Below are positions 16,861-27,247 of a stretch of 64,000 nt of DNA, in pieces. Each line of letters opens with the position of its first letter. The first letter of the stretch is position 1. Both the position numbers and the translations under genes were made by a program. The stretch is from Tessaracoccus defluvii. GTDB lineage: Bacteria; Actinomycetota; Actinomycetes; Propionibacteriales; Propionibacteriaceae. The stretch covers positions 2,418,001 through 2,482,000 of the forward strand of contig NZ_CP060789.1 in the NCBI RefSeq assembly GCF_014489575.1, in the 5' to 3' direction. The notes below the pieces were generated by a model. That model searched no databases and was not told where the DNA came from. It saw only the letters and a list, made by a program, of their open reading frames with translations.

Positions 16861-17270
16861 ACGACCCCCGCAAGGGGATCGGAGGATCACCTCATCAACG
16901 ACCCAGGCCTGGTCACACAGGGCCCGCAGGCGGCGGGCGGACGTTATTGGAGGATGTGTCCTCGGCACACGAGGCGCCTCTCGTGGGTCACCCGATGGGC
17001 GCGAGGTGGCTCCCCTCCCGGCGGTTGATCCGCGGGGCTGTCGAGACGAGACAGTGGAGCGCACGACACCCATCAGACCGCAGGGGTCGTCCCCCGACGG
17101 TCAACCGGATGGGAAGGCCCTACTTTCTCTGGCCGGGCCGCAGTGCCACGGCACCACCCGGCAAGGTGGGCGAGGAATACCGGGACGCCATCCAGATCGA
17201 CGGCCCGCCGTCGTCGGTCACCCCTGTGGGGGCCCGAGCAACTCATACTTGCTCGGGCCCTCCTCTTTTT
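16861..17270 (+). ncRNA. Candidate structured non-coding RNA ending at a strong terminator
   Basis: The 16522-17449 gap is 928 bp with no credible protein gene. Its plus strand ends in a textbook intrinsic terminator (17230-17270), so something is transcribed toward it. The interval is rich in short self-complementary segments, such as CCCCCGCAAGGGG near 16866 and CGTCCCCCGACG near 17089. I see no RNase P, tmRNA, SRP or known riboswitch signature. A 6S/Ms1-like RNA would fit the size and isolation, but nothing in the sequence proves it. The 5' end is set from a moderate promoter match and is uncertain. Confidence 0.45.
17230..17270 (+). terminator. Intrinsic terminator, plus strand
   Basis: A perfect 12-bp stem (17230-17241 and 17249-17260) with a 7-nt loop, followed by TCCTCTTTTT (17261-17270). 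No open frame precedes it on the plus strand, which points to a non-coding transcript. Confidence 0.88.
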
Positions 17271-17392
17271 CCTGCCGCTGGTGGCAGCCGGACCGGCGAG
17301 GGTCGACGGATGTACTTACCGCATACGTCACCCGGGTCGCCGCCTGCGCGGTGATCGTCGAGCACGACGAGCACGTGAGGGCGGTAGACACA

Positions 17393-17428
17393 GCGGTGGC
17401 GCACCGGGGACCCCCGATGCGCCACCGC
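17393..17428 (-). terminator. Terminator of the E1-E2-E3/PHP/SDR operon
   Basis: A perfect 11-bp outer stem (17393-17403 and 17418-17428) with further inner pairing, 22 bp beyond the stop of the last operon gene on the minus strand. Confidence 0.7.
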
Positions 17429-17449
17429 CGCCGGCAGCCGGTGCGTAGG

Positions 17450-18607
17450 TCAGCTGCTCAGCATCACCTGCCCACCCGTGACCGGGATGGCCTGGCCGGT
17501 CTCGTACTCCTGCTCCACGATGTAGTAGATGGCCCGCATCACGTCCGAGCCGTAGGTGCCGCGCCGCAGCGGGACCTTCGCCTCGTAGAAGGCGCGCACC
17601 TCGTCGACGGTGGTCGCGCCGGGCACCTTCCCGGAGCGGAGGTACTGCACGAAGAGTCCGCGGTCGGGATCGGACCACAGGGGACCGTCGTAGAAGTTGC
17701 CGGGGCAGATGGCGTTGACCTTGATGCCGTGCTCGACGAGCTCCAGCGCGAAGCTCTGCACCAGGCCGATGCCGCCGAACTTCGAGCCGGCGTAGGCGCC
17801 GTTCTTGTTCGACCCGACCAGGCCCGACTTCGAGTTGATCTGGATGATGTCGGTCGTCCACGCCGGCGCGGTGCGGCGCTGCGCGGCCAGCAGGCCACCC
17901 AGGTGCTTGGCGATCAGGAAGAACGCCGTGTAGTTGATGTCGGTCGTCAGCTGGAACGCGGCAAGATCCTGCTCGAGCACGCTGCCCGCGCGGACGATGC
18001 CCGCGTTGGAGACGACGAGGTCGAGGCCGCCGGTCGTCGCCGCGATGGTCTCGGCCATCGCGCGGACCGACCCCTCGTCGGCCACGTTGACGGTGATCGG
18101 CGCCGTCTGCGGGCCGAGCTCCGCGGCCAGCGCAGCCGCGCCGTCGCCGTTGAGGTCGGCGATGTAGACGAACGCGCCCGACGACACCAGTCCGCGGACG
18201 ATCTCGGCGCCGAAGCCCTGGGCGCCGCCCGTGACGACGGCGACCTTTCCCTCCACCACACGGGCGCGGGCCGCGGCGGCCGAGGCGGCCGCGTCCTTGC
18301 CGTGCGGAAGCGGTGTCGGCGCCCCGACGGTGCCGACGGCGAACCCGAAGGTCTCACCGCCGACGGTGACGAGGAGCTTCTCGGCAAGCTGCGCCACGGC
18401 CAGCGCCGCGGGAAGCTGGTCGAGGACCTCGACCTCGACCATGGCCATCGCCCAGTCCGCGCCGGGGGCCCGCAGACCCTCGACGGGGATGACGGCCAGC
18501 TCGGGCTCCGGCTCGTCGGCGCCGGGCAGCTGCCGCAGCACGACGGGAACGCCGAGTCGTTCGAGGTAGGCGCCGCGCACCAGCGGCGCGATGTCGACAA
18601 CGTCCAT
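17450..18607 (-). CDS. SrlD-like sorbitol-6-phosphate 2-dehydrogenase with N-terminal extension
   Basis: A 385-residue protein. Residues about 118-385 form a classical SDR that closely resembles E. coli SrlD: T-G-G-A-Q-G-F-G (126-133), I-I-Q-I-N-S-K-S-G-L-V-G-S, Y-A-G-S-K (Tyr272, Lys276), K-V-P-L-R-R-G and a C-terminal T-G-Q-A-I-P-V-T-G-G-Q-V-M-L. SrlD oxidises sorbitol-6-phosphate to fructose-6-phosphate. Residues 1-115 are an additional alpha/beta domain absent from SrlD. It follows the PHP gene by 4 bp and ends the operon. Substrate here is unknown, but a polyol phosphate or a reduced ketose is likely. Confidence 0.82.
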   Translation of the reverse strand: MDVVDIAPLVRGAYLERLGVPVVLRQLPGADEPEPELAVIPVEGLRAPGADWAMAMVEVEVLDQLPAALAVAQLAEKLLVTVGGETFGFAVGTVGAPTPLPHGKDAAASAAAARARVVEGKVAVVTGGAQGFGAEIVRGLVSSGAFVYIADLNGDGAAALAAELGPQTAPITVNVADEGSVRAMAETIAATTGGLDLVVSNAGIVRAGSVLEQDLAAFQLTTDINYTAFFLIAKHLGGLLAAQRRTAPAWTTDIIQINSKSGLVGSNKNGAYAGSKFGGIGLVQSFALELVEHGIKVNAICPGNFYDGPLWSDPDRGLFVQYLRSGKVPGATTVDEVRAFYEAKVPLRRGTYGSDVMRAIYYIVEQEYETGQAIPVTGGQVMLSS

Positions 18608-18611
18608 CGGA

Positions 18612-19961
18612 TCAGCCCTTCCGTAGTTCCGTGACGGCCTGGTCGACCGTCAGCTCGCCGTCGACGACGGCCTTGCCCAGCGCGCCGTAGCGGCCGACAC
18701 GCTCGGTCAGCGGCAGCCCGGCCAGCGGGCCCTCGGGTGCGAACAGCCCCAGGGACAGGTCCACGTCGGAGACGAGCTCGTGGGCCACCATCGCCCAGGT
18801 CGCGTCGTTGAGGTGGGCCAGCTCGGGGCGCTGCAGCTCCGCGCAGTTGAACTGCTGGCGCGGCGTATTGATGTCGACGCCGGACACCTCGAGCAGCCCG
18901 TACTCGGCGGCGAGCGCCGCGATCCGGGCCATCTGCTCCGCCGTGTTGCGCGGCGGCATGTAGGTGATGGCGGGCATTCCGAGGCGGCGCAGCTCGCTGA
19001 ACAGCTCCTCGAGGAAGTCGTCCTCGAACTTCTCCGCCTTCTTGTCGCCGGTCGGGGACGCGGTCACGTCGCCGAGGTAGGCGTAGCACGGGATCGCGCC
19101 CACGGACTTCGCGAAGGCGATGACCTCGGCCATCGACGGGCACTCGCCGCCGTCCTGCGTGCGGGCGGGGACGACGTAGATCTTCTCGAGGAACTCCGCC
19201 TTCATGACGCCGAGCAGGTCGAACGTCAGGTGCGGGTTGTCCACATCCGAGAGCTGCGCGCGCACCTTGTCGGCCAGGTTCAGGCCGAGCTCGGCGAGCC
19301 CGTCGACGAGCCCCTGGCCGCGGCCGAAGCGCGCGATGAGCTTGTCGGCCATGGCGGCCAGCAGGTGACGCTCGGTGACGGTGCCGCCGGAGCGGAACTG
19401 CGAGCGGCCGACGATGTCCCGCTCGAGGTCGATTGGCTCGGCGCCCAGCCCGGTCAGGATGGCGTTGGCGCGCTCCACCATCTCGCCCGTGCGACGCAGC
19501 CGCGCCTCACGGATCGGCGCCAGGTAGGCGGCGACGGCGTCGCGCTGGTGCGCCGGGATGCCCTGCACCGTCATGTAGGCGATGCCCTCGGTGTCGGGGT
19601 TGTTCAGCTTCCGGTCGTGCAGCGGGGCGTCGCCGGAGGCCACCTCCTCGGCGCTGTGGACGTAGACGCGGCACTCGAAGCCGGTGACGGCGCCCATCCC
19701 GAGCGCCGTGGCGGCCGCGGCCATCTCCCCTGCCCCGGCGGCCGAGTCGTGGTCGACGGAGCCGACGACCATGAGCCCGGCCTCACGGGCCCGCAGCGCG
19801 GCGGCGGCGGGCGTGTAGGGGCTGAAGCTGTAGATGGTGTGGACGTGGTTGTTGGACTCCGTCACGAACGCCGGGAACGAGGGCGAGCCCTGCAGGTACT
19901 CCTGCAGGGCCGCCAGACGTTCCGCGGGTGAGATCGACGGGTCGTTGATCTTCTCGCGCAT
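18612..19961 (-). CDS. PHP-domain phosphoesterase-like protein
   Basis: A 449-residue protein with a PHP metal-dependent phosphoesterase domain. The first motif H-V-H-T (His39, His41) and the second D-H-D (Asp70-Asp72) are present, as expected for metal ligands. The remaining length is longer than a minimal PHP domain such as histidinol phosphatase. ATG 19961 has GAGGAG upstream and lies 13 bp after the E1 stop. Its location between a fused E1 and an SrlD-like dehydrogenase suggests it removes phosphate from, or hydrolyses, a pathway intermediate. That is inference; no substrate is known to me. Confidence 0.75.
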   Translation of the reverse strand: MREKINDPSISPAERLAALQEYLQGSPSFPAFVTESNNHVHTIYSFSPYTPAAAALRAREAGLMVVGSVDHDSAAGAGEMAAAATALGMGAVTGFECRVYVHSAEEVASGDAPLHDRKLNNPDTEGIAYMTVQGIPAHQRDAVAAYLAPIREARLRRTGEMVERANAILTGLGAEPIDLERDIVGRSQFRSGGTVTERHLLAAMADKLIARFGRGQGLVDGLAELGLNLADKVRAQLSDVDNPHLTFDLLGVMKAEFLEKIYVVPARTQDGGECPSMAEVIAFAKSVGAIPCYAYLGDVTASPTGDKKAEKFEDDFLEELFSELRRLGMPAITYMPPRNTAEQMARIAALAAEYGLLEVSGVDINTPRQQFNCAELQRPELAHLNDATWAMVAHELVSDVDLSLGLFAPEGPLAGLPLTERVGRYGALGKAVVDGELTVDQAVTELRKG

Positions 19962-19974
19962 GTCAGTTGTCTCC

Positions 19975-22434
19975 TCAGAGGCCTTCGCGCGAGCGGCGTG
20001 CCAGCTCGGCATCGGTCTGGTTCGAGGTCGCGACGTGACCCGTGAGCGGGAGGACCCGCTCATTGATCGCGTCGATCAGCCACTCGGGCTGCGGGAAGAA
20101 GACCTTCTCCAGCTCGGCGGCGGGGGTGATCACGTTGCGGGAGCCCACGACCGTGACGGGCGCGTCGAGGTGATCGAACGCGAGCGTCTGGATCTGCGAC
20201 GCCACCGTGTGCAGGAAGGACCCACGGTCGACGGCGTCGGAGGTGAGCACCAGGCGGCCGGTCTTCTTCACCGAGGCGACGATCGGGTCGAGGTTCAGCG
20301 GCGCGACGAAGCGCAGGTCGATGACCTCGGTCGAGATGCCGTACTTCTCCTGCAGGATGTCGGCGGCCTCAATGACGCGGTACAGCGTCGGGCCGACGAC
20401 CGCGATCGTCAGGTCGGTGCCCTCGCGGCGGACGACGGGCTCACCCTCGGGGACCTCGTAGTAACCCTCCGGAACGCCACCGGGCTCGAACTGCTCGGCC
20501 ACGTCGTAGAGGAGCTGCGACTCGAAGAAGACCACCGGGTCGGTGCCGCGCAGGGCGAGGTTCATCATGCCCTTGGCGTCGTACGGGGTGGCCGGGTAGT
20601 AGACCTTGAGCCCGGGCATGTGGGCCACGAGCGCGGCCCAGTCCTGCGAGTGCTGGGCGCCGTACTTGGAGCCGACGGAGACGCGCATGACGAGCGGCAT
20701 CTTCAGCAGGCCGGCAGACATCGCCTGCCACTTCGCGGCCTGGTTGAAGATCTCGTCGCCGGCGCGGCCGAGGAAATCGCAGTACATCAGCTCGACCAGC
20801 GCGCGGCCGCCCGAGAGTGCGTAGCCGACGCCGGCACCGATGATGGCGGCCTCGGAGATGGGCGAGTTGAACAGGCGGTGGTATGGCAGGAGCTCCGTCA
20901 GGCCGCGGTAGACGGCGAACGCGCCACCCCAGTCACGGTTCTCCTCGCCCCAGGCCGCCATGGTCGGGTCGGTGGCGAAGCGGTGCGCGATGGCCTCGAA
21001 CAGCGCATCGCGGTAGGAGTAGGCCTTCGCCTTGGAGACGGGCTTGCCGTTCTCGTCGGTGGCCTTGCGGACCTTGGCCTTCAGCGACTTGACGCGGGCG
21101 TTCTCCTCGAGCGGCTGCAGCAGCTCGACCTCGGCATCGGAGAGCTTCTCCTCGTTGCCGTTGGAGTAGATGACCGACTCGATGAAGTCGATGCCGACGC
21201 GGGGGCTGGACTCCTCGTCCTTGGTGGCCAGCGCGATGACCTTCGTGAGACGGTCATCGAACTTCGCCTGGATGTCGTCGACCTCGCCCTGCGACAGGAC
21301 GCCGTTCTCCACCAGGTACGCGGCGTAGTTCTTGAGGCCGTCGTGCTGCTCCCACAGCTCGACCTCGTCGCGGGTGCGGTAGCTGGAGGCGTCCGACGGC
21401 GAGTGGCCCGAGAAGCGGTAGGTGATGGTGTCGGTGAGGACGGGGCCCCGGCCGGCTGCCAGCAGACCGCGCTTGCGGATGACCGAGTCGGCGACGGCGA
21501 GCGGGTTGAGGCCGTCGACGCGCTCGGAGTGCATGCCCTCGGGGTTCACGCCGAGGCCGACGCGGGCCAGGATGTCGTAGCCCATGGTCTCGCCGGAGGT
21601 CTGGCCGCCCATGCCGTAGAAGTTGTTGAAGAAGTTGAACCAGATCGGCGGGTTGCCCGAGACGCCGTCGTTCCACAGCGTGCGGAACTGGTCCATGGAG
21701 GCGAAGCCCATGGCCTCCCAGACCGGGCCACAGCCCATGGAGGCGTCGCCGATGTTGGCGATGACGATGCCGTCCTCGCGGTTGATCAGCTTGAACAGGG
21801 CCGAGCCCAGCGCGATGTCGGCCGAACCGCCGACGATGGCGTTGTTGGGCATGGAGCCGAAGGGGGCGAAGAAGGCGTGCATCGAGCCGCCGAGGCCGCG
21901 GTTGAAGCCGGCCTTGCGGGCGAAGGTCTCCGCGACGGTGCCGTAGAGGATGAAGTTCTCGGCCAGCTCGGTGAGGTTGTCGTAGCCGATCTGCTCGGCG
22001 AACGACAGCGTCTCGCCGTCGAGGAAGGACTTCATGATGTTCTCGAGCTCGGGGCCCTCCAGCTTGCGGGAGGCCGAGTAGCACTTGGCGAGGATCTCGC
22101 CGTGGCTACGGTGCGAGCCGAACAGGAAGTCCTGCGGGTCGAGCTGCGAGGCCTGGCCGACGACGGCTGACTCCTGGCCGATCGACAGGTGCGCGGGACC
22201 GCGATGGTTGTACTCGACGCCGTTCCAGGCGCCGGTCGTCTTGATGGAGTTGAGCATGGTCTCGAACTGCCGCACGGCGATCATGTCGTGCAGGATGTCG
22301 ATGAGGCCCTGCTTGCCGTGGATCTCCAGCTCGCGGGCGAAGTTCGGCTCGTAGGCGTTGACTGGGATCTCCGGAGCCGTGATCACCGAGCGGGCGCGGA
22401 CGTTGCTCGGGTCGACGATGAGATTGCGTGGCAT
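19975..22434 (-). CDS. Thiamine-diphosphate-dependent dehydrogenase E1, fused alpha and beta subunits
   Basis: An 819-residue E1 component in which an alpha-like half (about 40-440) and a beta-like half (about 470-800) are joined in one chain. The alpha half binds thiamine diphosphate through I-G-D-A-S (228-232) and a downstream F-N-N (269-271); the usual motif is GDG with a shorter spacer, so this is a variant. The beta half includes [13 protein letters not shown] and D-L-R-F-V-A-P-L-N. It should decarboxylate a 2-oxoacid, or cleave an alpha-hydroxyketone, and pass the acyl group to the E2 lipoyl arm. Co-operonic E2, E3, PHP and SDR genes suggest a catabolic substrate other than pyruvate. 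Confidence 0.88.
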   Translation of the reverse strand: MPRNLIVDPSNVRARSVITAPEIPVNAYEPNFARELEIHGKQGLIDILHDMIAVRQFETMLNSIKTTGAWNGVEYNHRGPAHLSIGQESAVVGQASQLDPQDFLFGSHRSHGEILAKCYSASRKLEGPELENIMKSFLDGETLSFAEQIGYDNLTELAENFILYGTVAETFARKAGFNRGLGGSMHAFFAPFGSMPNNAIVGGSADIALGSALFKLINREDGIVIANIGDASMGCGPVWEAMGFASMDQFRTLWNDGVSGNPPIWFNFFNNFYGMGGQTSGETMGYDILARVGLGVNPEGMHSERVDGLNPLAVADSVIRKRGLLAAGRGPVLTDTITYRFSGHSPSDASSYRTRDEVELWEQHDGLKNYAAYLVENGVLSQGEVDDIQAKFDDRLTKVIALATKDEESSPRVGIDFIESVIYSNGNEEKLSDAEVELLQPLEENARVKSLKAKVRKATDENGKPVSKAKAYSYRDALFEAIAHRFATDPTMAAWGEENRDWGGAFAVYRGLTELLPYHRLFNSPISEAAIIGAGVGYALSGGRALVELMYCDFLGRAGDEIFNQAAKWQAMSAGLLKMPLVMRVSVGSKYGAQHSQDWAALVAHMPGLKVYYPATPYDAKGMMNLALRGTDPVVFFESQLLYDVAEQFEPGGVPEGYYEVPEGEPVVRREGTDLTIAVVGPTLYRVIEAADILQEKYGISTEVIDLRFVAPLNLDPIVASVKKTGRLVLTSDAVDRGSFLHTVASQIQTLAFDHLDAPVTVVGSRNVITPAAELEKVFFPQPEWLIDAINERVLPLTGHVATSNQTDAELARRSREGL

Positions 22435-22459
22435 TGGGTGTGTTCTCCTAAATCTGTGC

Positions 22460-23827
<1,368 letters not shown>

Positions 23828-23841
23828 GTCGCGTTCCCCTC

Positions 23842-25206
23842 TCAGCCCAGGACCGTGACGTCGATGTTCTCGACGTAGCTGGCCAGGTCCTGCAGGAAGC
23901 GGGCCGCGTCGGCGCCGTCGATCACGCGGTGGTCCGCGGTGAGCGAGAAGCCGATGCGCTGCTCGACCCCGAACGAGCCGTCGGCGTTGACGACGGCGCG
24001 CGGGAAGATCGCGTCGACGCCGAGGATGGCGACCTGCGGCACGTTCAGCAGCGGCGTGAACGACTCGATCCCGAAGCCGCCGAGGTTCGACACCGTGAAG
24101 GTGGCGCCGCTCAGGAGATCGGGGTTGATGTTGCCGGCGATGGCCTGCTGGGCCAGGTCCTTGCTGACGGAGGAGAACTCACGCAGCGACATCTGCGAGG
24201 CGTTGCGCACCGTCGGGACCAGAAGCCCGCGCGGGGTGTCGCAGGCGAAACCCATGTGGACCTGCTCGAAGACGGTGTAAGCGCCGTCGCTCAGGTGCGC
24301 GTTGTGGTTGGTGTGCTTGGCGGCGGTCTTGACGGCCGCGAAGCCGACGAGGTCGCCGATGGTCACGCCGGCCAGGCCGAGCTCGGCGGGCGAGTTCTTG
24401 AGCCGCTTGCGCAGCGCCAGCAGCCCGGCGGCGTTCGCCGTCGAGGTGTAGGTGAGCTGGGCGGAACTGGCCAGCGAGTACATCATGCGGTCGGCGATGG
24501 TCTTGCGGATGCCCTTGAGCGGCGTCGCGGTCGATGCGCCGGGGAACTCGCGCTGCCCGGAGGTCACGAAGGCGGGCGCGGCGGAGGCGGTCTCGACGGC
24601 GGCGGGCGCGGTCAGGTCGCCGGTGGTGACCCGGCCACCCAGCCCGGTGCCCTGCGCGGCGGCGCCGTGGGCTCCTGCGCGGGCTGCGCCACGGGTGGCG
24701 TCGGCCAGCGCGGCCTTGACGTCACGCTCGATGACGCGTCCGCCGGGGCCGGAGCCCTCGGCGACGGCGGCGATGTCGAGGGAGTTGGCGGCGGCCAGGC
24801 TGCGGGCGCGGGGGCTCGAGGCTCCGGTGGCGGCGGCACGCACGACCGCGGTCGCGTCGGCGGCAGCGGCCTCTGCGGCGACGGCCTCGGCGGCGGCCGG
24901 GGCGGCCTCGGCCGCCTCGTCCTCGCCGTCCCAGCCGGCGGCGGCGAGCGCGGGGGCGGGATCCTCACCGGCGGCGCCGACGACCAGCAGCGGCTCCTTG
25001 ACGGGGACGTCGTCGCCCTCGTCCCAGAGGATGGCGAGCACGGTGCCGCCCGCGGTCGCGGGGACCTCCATGGAGGCCTTGTCGGTCTCGACCTCGCAGA
25101 CGATCGCGTTCTCCGCGATCTCATCTCCGACCTTGACCTGCCACGACACGATCAGGCAGGACTCCACCGAGTTGCCGAGCTGCGGCATCACTACGACGGT
25201 TGCCAT
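23842..25206 (-). CDS. Dihydrolipoamide acyltransferase (E2)
   Basis: A 454-residue E2. One lipoyl domain (1-80) has the lipoyl-lysine motif V-E-T-D-K-A-S-M-E (Lys43). An Ala/Glu-rich linker follows, then a peripheral-subunit-binding domain (about 145-180, S-G-P-G-G-R-V-I-E-R-D-V), and the catalytic acyltransferase domain ending in D-H-R-V-I-D-G (His426, Asp430). It transfers the acyl group from E1 to CoA. ATG 25206 starts at the conserved M-A-T-V-V-V-M-P-Q-L-G with GAAAGG upstream. It lies 23 bp after the DeoR gene. Acyl specificity is unknown. Confidence 0.92.
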   Translation of the reverse strand: MATVVVMPQLGNSVESCLIVSWQVKVGDEIAENAIVCEVETDKASMEVPATAGGTVLAILWDEGDDVPVKEPLLVVGAAGEDPAPALAAAGWDGEDEAAEAAPAAAEAVAAEAAAADATAVVRAAATGASSPRARSLAAANSLDIAAVAEGSGPGGRVIERDVKAALADATRGAARAGAHGAAAQGTGLGGRVTTGDLTAPAAVETASAAPAFVTSGQREFPGASTATPLKGIRKTIADRMMYSLASSAQLTYTSTANAAGLLALRKRLKNSPAELGLAGVTIGDLVGFAAVKTAAKHTNHNAHLSDGAYTVFEQVHMGFACDTPRGLLVPTVRNASQMSLREFSSVSKDLAQQAIAGNINPDLLSGATFTVSNLGGFGIESFTPLLNVPQVAILGVDAIFPRAVVNADGSFGVEQRIGFSLTADHRVIDGADAARFLQDLASYVENIDVTVLG

Positions 25207-25229
25207 GTAGCTGAACCTTTCTTCCTGGG

Positions 25230-25982
25230 TTAGACGAGGCACACGCGCGTGTGCTCTTGCAGTGCCTTGACCGCCTCCGCGGGCAGATCGGAATCAGTGA
25301 TGATCCCGGTGAGCCGGTGCAGGGGCAGAAAACTGACGAATCCGGCCTGGCCGAACTTGGTGGAGTCGGCCACGAGCCAGGTCTCCTCCGCGCGCTCGCT
25401 CATCAGCGAGGCGACCTGGGCGCCTTCGACGAAACGCGTCGTCAGGCCCCGTTCCGGCGAGAAGCCGTCGGTGCCGACGAAGGCGATGCGGGTGTTGAAG
25501 TCGGCGATCGCCCGCTCTGCGGTCGGGCCGACGAACGACTCGGACTCGCGGCGGAACACGCCGCCGGTCAGGATCACGTTGAGGGCCGGGTTGGCGCGGG
25601 CCGAGTTGAACGCCAGCGCCGAGTTGGTGACGATCTGGACCCCGCGGCGGCCACCGAGGTAGCGCACGATGGTCGCGGCCGTCGTCCCGGCCTCCATCAT
25701 GACGGTGTCCTCGTCGGCGATCATCGACGCCGCGAGCTGCGCGATGCGCTGCTTGACCTCGACGTTGATCTGTTCGCGCTGGACGACGGACTTCCAGTTC
25801 GTGGGCCGCGCGCCGCCGCGGGTGCGCACGAGCATCCCCTGCTCCTCGAGTGTGCGCAGGTCGCCGCGGATGGTGACCTCGGAGACGCCGAGATCGGCAG
25901 CGAGCCCGGCGACCGTCAGGGCGCCGTCGACGTTCAGGCGCGCCATGATCTGGTGCTCACGCTGGTGTCGTTCGACGGTCAT
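25230..25982 (-). CDS. DeoR-family repressor of the E1-E2-E3 operon
   Basis: A 250-residue DeoR/GlpR-type regulator: an N-terminal winged helix with V-S-E-V-T-I-R-G-D-L-R-T-L-E and a sensor domain that binds phosphorylated sugars in this family (A-G-T-T-A, V-T-N-S, F-V-G-T-D-G-F). It is the first gene of its operon, so it should autoregulate and respond to a sugar-phosphate intermediate of the pathway it controls. Two identical direct repeats lie just upstream of its start. This is good evidence that the dehydrogenase complex is inducible and sugar-linked rather than the housekeeping pyruvate dehydrogenase. Confidence 0.9.
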   Translation of the reverse strand: MTVERHQREHQIMARLNVDGALTVAGLAADLGVSEVTIRGDLRTLEEQGMLVRTRGGARPTNWKSVVQREQINVEVKQRIAQLAASMIADEDTVMMEAGTTAATIVRYLGGRRGVQIVTNSALAFNSARANPALNVILTGGVFRRESESFVGPTAERAIADFNTRIAFVGTDGFSPERGLTTRFVEGAQVASLMSERAEETWLVADSTKFGQAGFVSFLPLHRLTGIITDSDLPAEAVKALQEHTRVCLV

Positions 25983-25992
25983 TGTCGGGCGG

Positions 25993-26025
25993 CTGCTTTC
26001 GTTAAGATTACGAACTGCTTTCGTT
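25993..26025 (-). promoter_or_regulatory. Direct-repeat operator with -10 element between the repeats
   Basis: AACGAAAGCAG on the minus strand occurs twice (25993-26003 and 26015-26025), 22 bp apart, about two helical turns. TAATCT, a -10-like hexamer, lies between them (26005-26010). DeoR-family proteins often bind repeats with a TTTCG/CGAAA core, so this fits an autoregulatory site. No clear -35 is visible. Confidence 0.6.
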
Positions 26026-26183
26026 CAACCACCATACGGCGTCACCATCGCCGGGTCAGCCCCGGGGGGCAGGTCTGAGCATTTGCTCAGATTGGGTCCT
26101 AGGCTGCCTCCAGGACCACCACGGATGGACAGGAGACAACCGGATGTCGCGCGCCACCCCCTCATCCGCATTCGAGGCGCCCC

Positions 26184-27188
26184 ATGCCTGAACGCCGTCC
26201 GCGCATCACACGCCACCGACGCGGGCGCCGGTTCGTGTACCGCGTGGGCCACCGACAGGTCCGCCGTCGCGAGGAACTCCTGCGGATCGCCCGGCTCGCG
26301 ATCCCGCCCGCGTGGAGCGACGTCGAAATCTCCCGCTCCCCGTCGGCCAAGGTACTCGCCAGAGGGCGCGACGCCGAGGGGCGCACGCAGCGCATCTACA
26401 ACCCGGCCTTCCGCCGCCGTCAGGAACGCAGGAAGTTCGAGCGGCTTCCGCGCTTCGGTGAGGCCCTCCCTGCACTACGCGCCCAGGTGGAGCGCGACCT
26501 GTCACGCCGGCACCTGGGCCGCAAGCGGGTCACCGCTGGCGCGGTCCGGCTCATCGGCGGAGAGCTGCTGCGCGTAGGGAACGCCAGGTCGGCCGAGCAA
26601 CGTGGCAGCTACGGGGCGACGACGCTGCAGCACCGGCATGTGCTGCTCACCTCGCGGACGGTGCGGCTGGACTTCACCGGGAAGAGCGGCCAGCGTCACC
26701 AGCGCACGGTGCGGGATGCACGGCTCGCCAGGCTCCTACGCAGGCTCGCCGAAGGCCCGGGGCCAGAACTCTTCAGATTCGAGGACGAGGCCGGCGTGAC
26801 GCATCCCCTGCGCAGCAGCCACATCAACGCCTACCTGGCCCGCCATCTCGGCGAGGAGTTCACGGCGAAGGACTTCCGGACCTGGGGTGGCACCGTCGTC
26901 GCCGCGGCAACCCTGCTGGGTACAGAGTCCGGGGAGTTCGAGAGCCCGGCCTCCCGCGCCGCTGCCCTGCGCGCAGCCGTCTCCGCCGCCGCCGAAAAGC
27001 TCGGCAACACTGTCGCGGTCACCCGGTCATCCTATGTCGATCCCCGCGTCCTGAAGGCTGTCGAGCACCCGGCCGTGCTGGACGAGGTGCGGCGAGCCAG
27101 GGCACGGATGCGTGACCGTCGGCACTTCCCGGTCGACGAACAGGCGACGCAGGCGCTCCTCGCGGCGATGGAGCATCCCCGGGGCTGA
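26184..27188 (+). CDS. DNA topoisomerase IB (eukaryotic/poxvirus-like)
   Basis: A 334-residue type IB topoisomerase that relaxes supercoils by a 3'-phosphotyrosyl intermediate. The N-terminal R-F-V-Y-R-V-G region and I-P-P-A-W-S-D-V match the family. The catalytic part has T-A-K-D-F-R-T-W-G-G-T and the active Tyr284 in S-S-Y-V-D-P-R. Length agrees with bacterial members, which run about 320-350 residues. ATG 26184 is used. An upstream ATG at 26144 with GGAGA before it opens a 15-codon frame whose stop overlaps this start, which may couple translation. Divergent from the DeoR operon. Confidence 0.93.
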   Translation: MPERRPRITRHRRGRRFVYRVGHRQVRRREELLRIARLAIPPAWSDVEISRSPSAKVLARGRDAEGRTQRIYNPAFRRRQERRKFERLPRFGEALPALRAQVERDLSRRHLGRKRVTAGAVRLIGGELLRVGNARSAEQRGSYGATTLQHRHVLLTSRTVRLDFTGKSGQRHQRTVRDARLARLLRRLAEGPGPELFRFEDEAGVTHPLRSSHINAYLARHLGEEFTAKDFRTWGGTVVAAATLLGTESGEFESPASRAAALRAAVSAAAEKLGNTVAVTRSSYVDPRVLKAVEHPAVLDEVRRARARMRDRRHFPVDEQATQALLAAMEHPRG

Positions 27189-27208
27189 GGGGGTGCGGAC
27201 AGGCACAT

Positions 27209-27236
27209 GGCCGGGCCTCCTCACGGAGACCCGGCC
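27209..27236. terminator. Hairpin between convergent genes
   Basis: 12-nt arms (27209-27220 and 27225-27236) with one mismatch and a TCAC loop, between topoisomerase IB (ends 27188, plus) and the CsbD-like gene (ends 27248, minus). No T run; probably a bidirectional terminator. Confidence 0.6.
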
Positions 27237-27247
27237 GGCGATTCAGG

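Noticed and set aside
16861..17270. RNase P RNA, tmRNA or SRP RNA in the gap
   Set aside because: The invariant segments of RNase P RNA (such as GAGGAAAGTCC), the tmRNA tag and CCA end, and the SRP tetraloop region are not present on either strand.
16800..17354. 184-codon open frame in the 16.5-17.4 kb gap
   Set aside because: It reads through the strong terminator at 17230-17270, lacks a good ribosome site and has no protein-like composition; a non-coding RNA explains the interval better.
19834..22170. 778-codon open frame on the plus strand
   Set aside because: It is the antisense shadow of the fused E1 gene; its composition is dominated by Val, Gly, Asp and Arg with no domain pattern.
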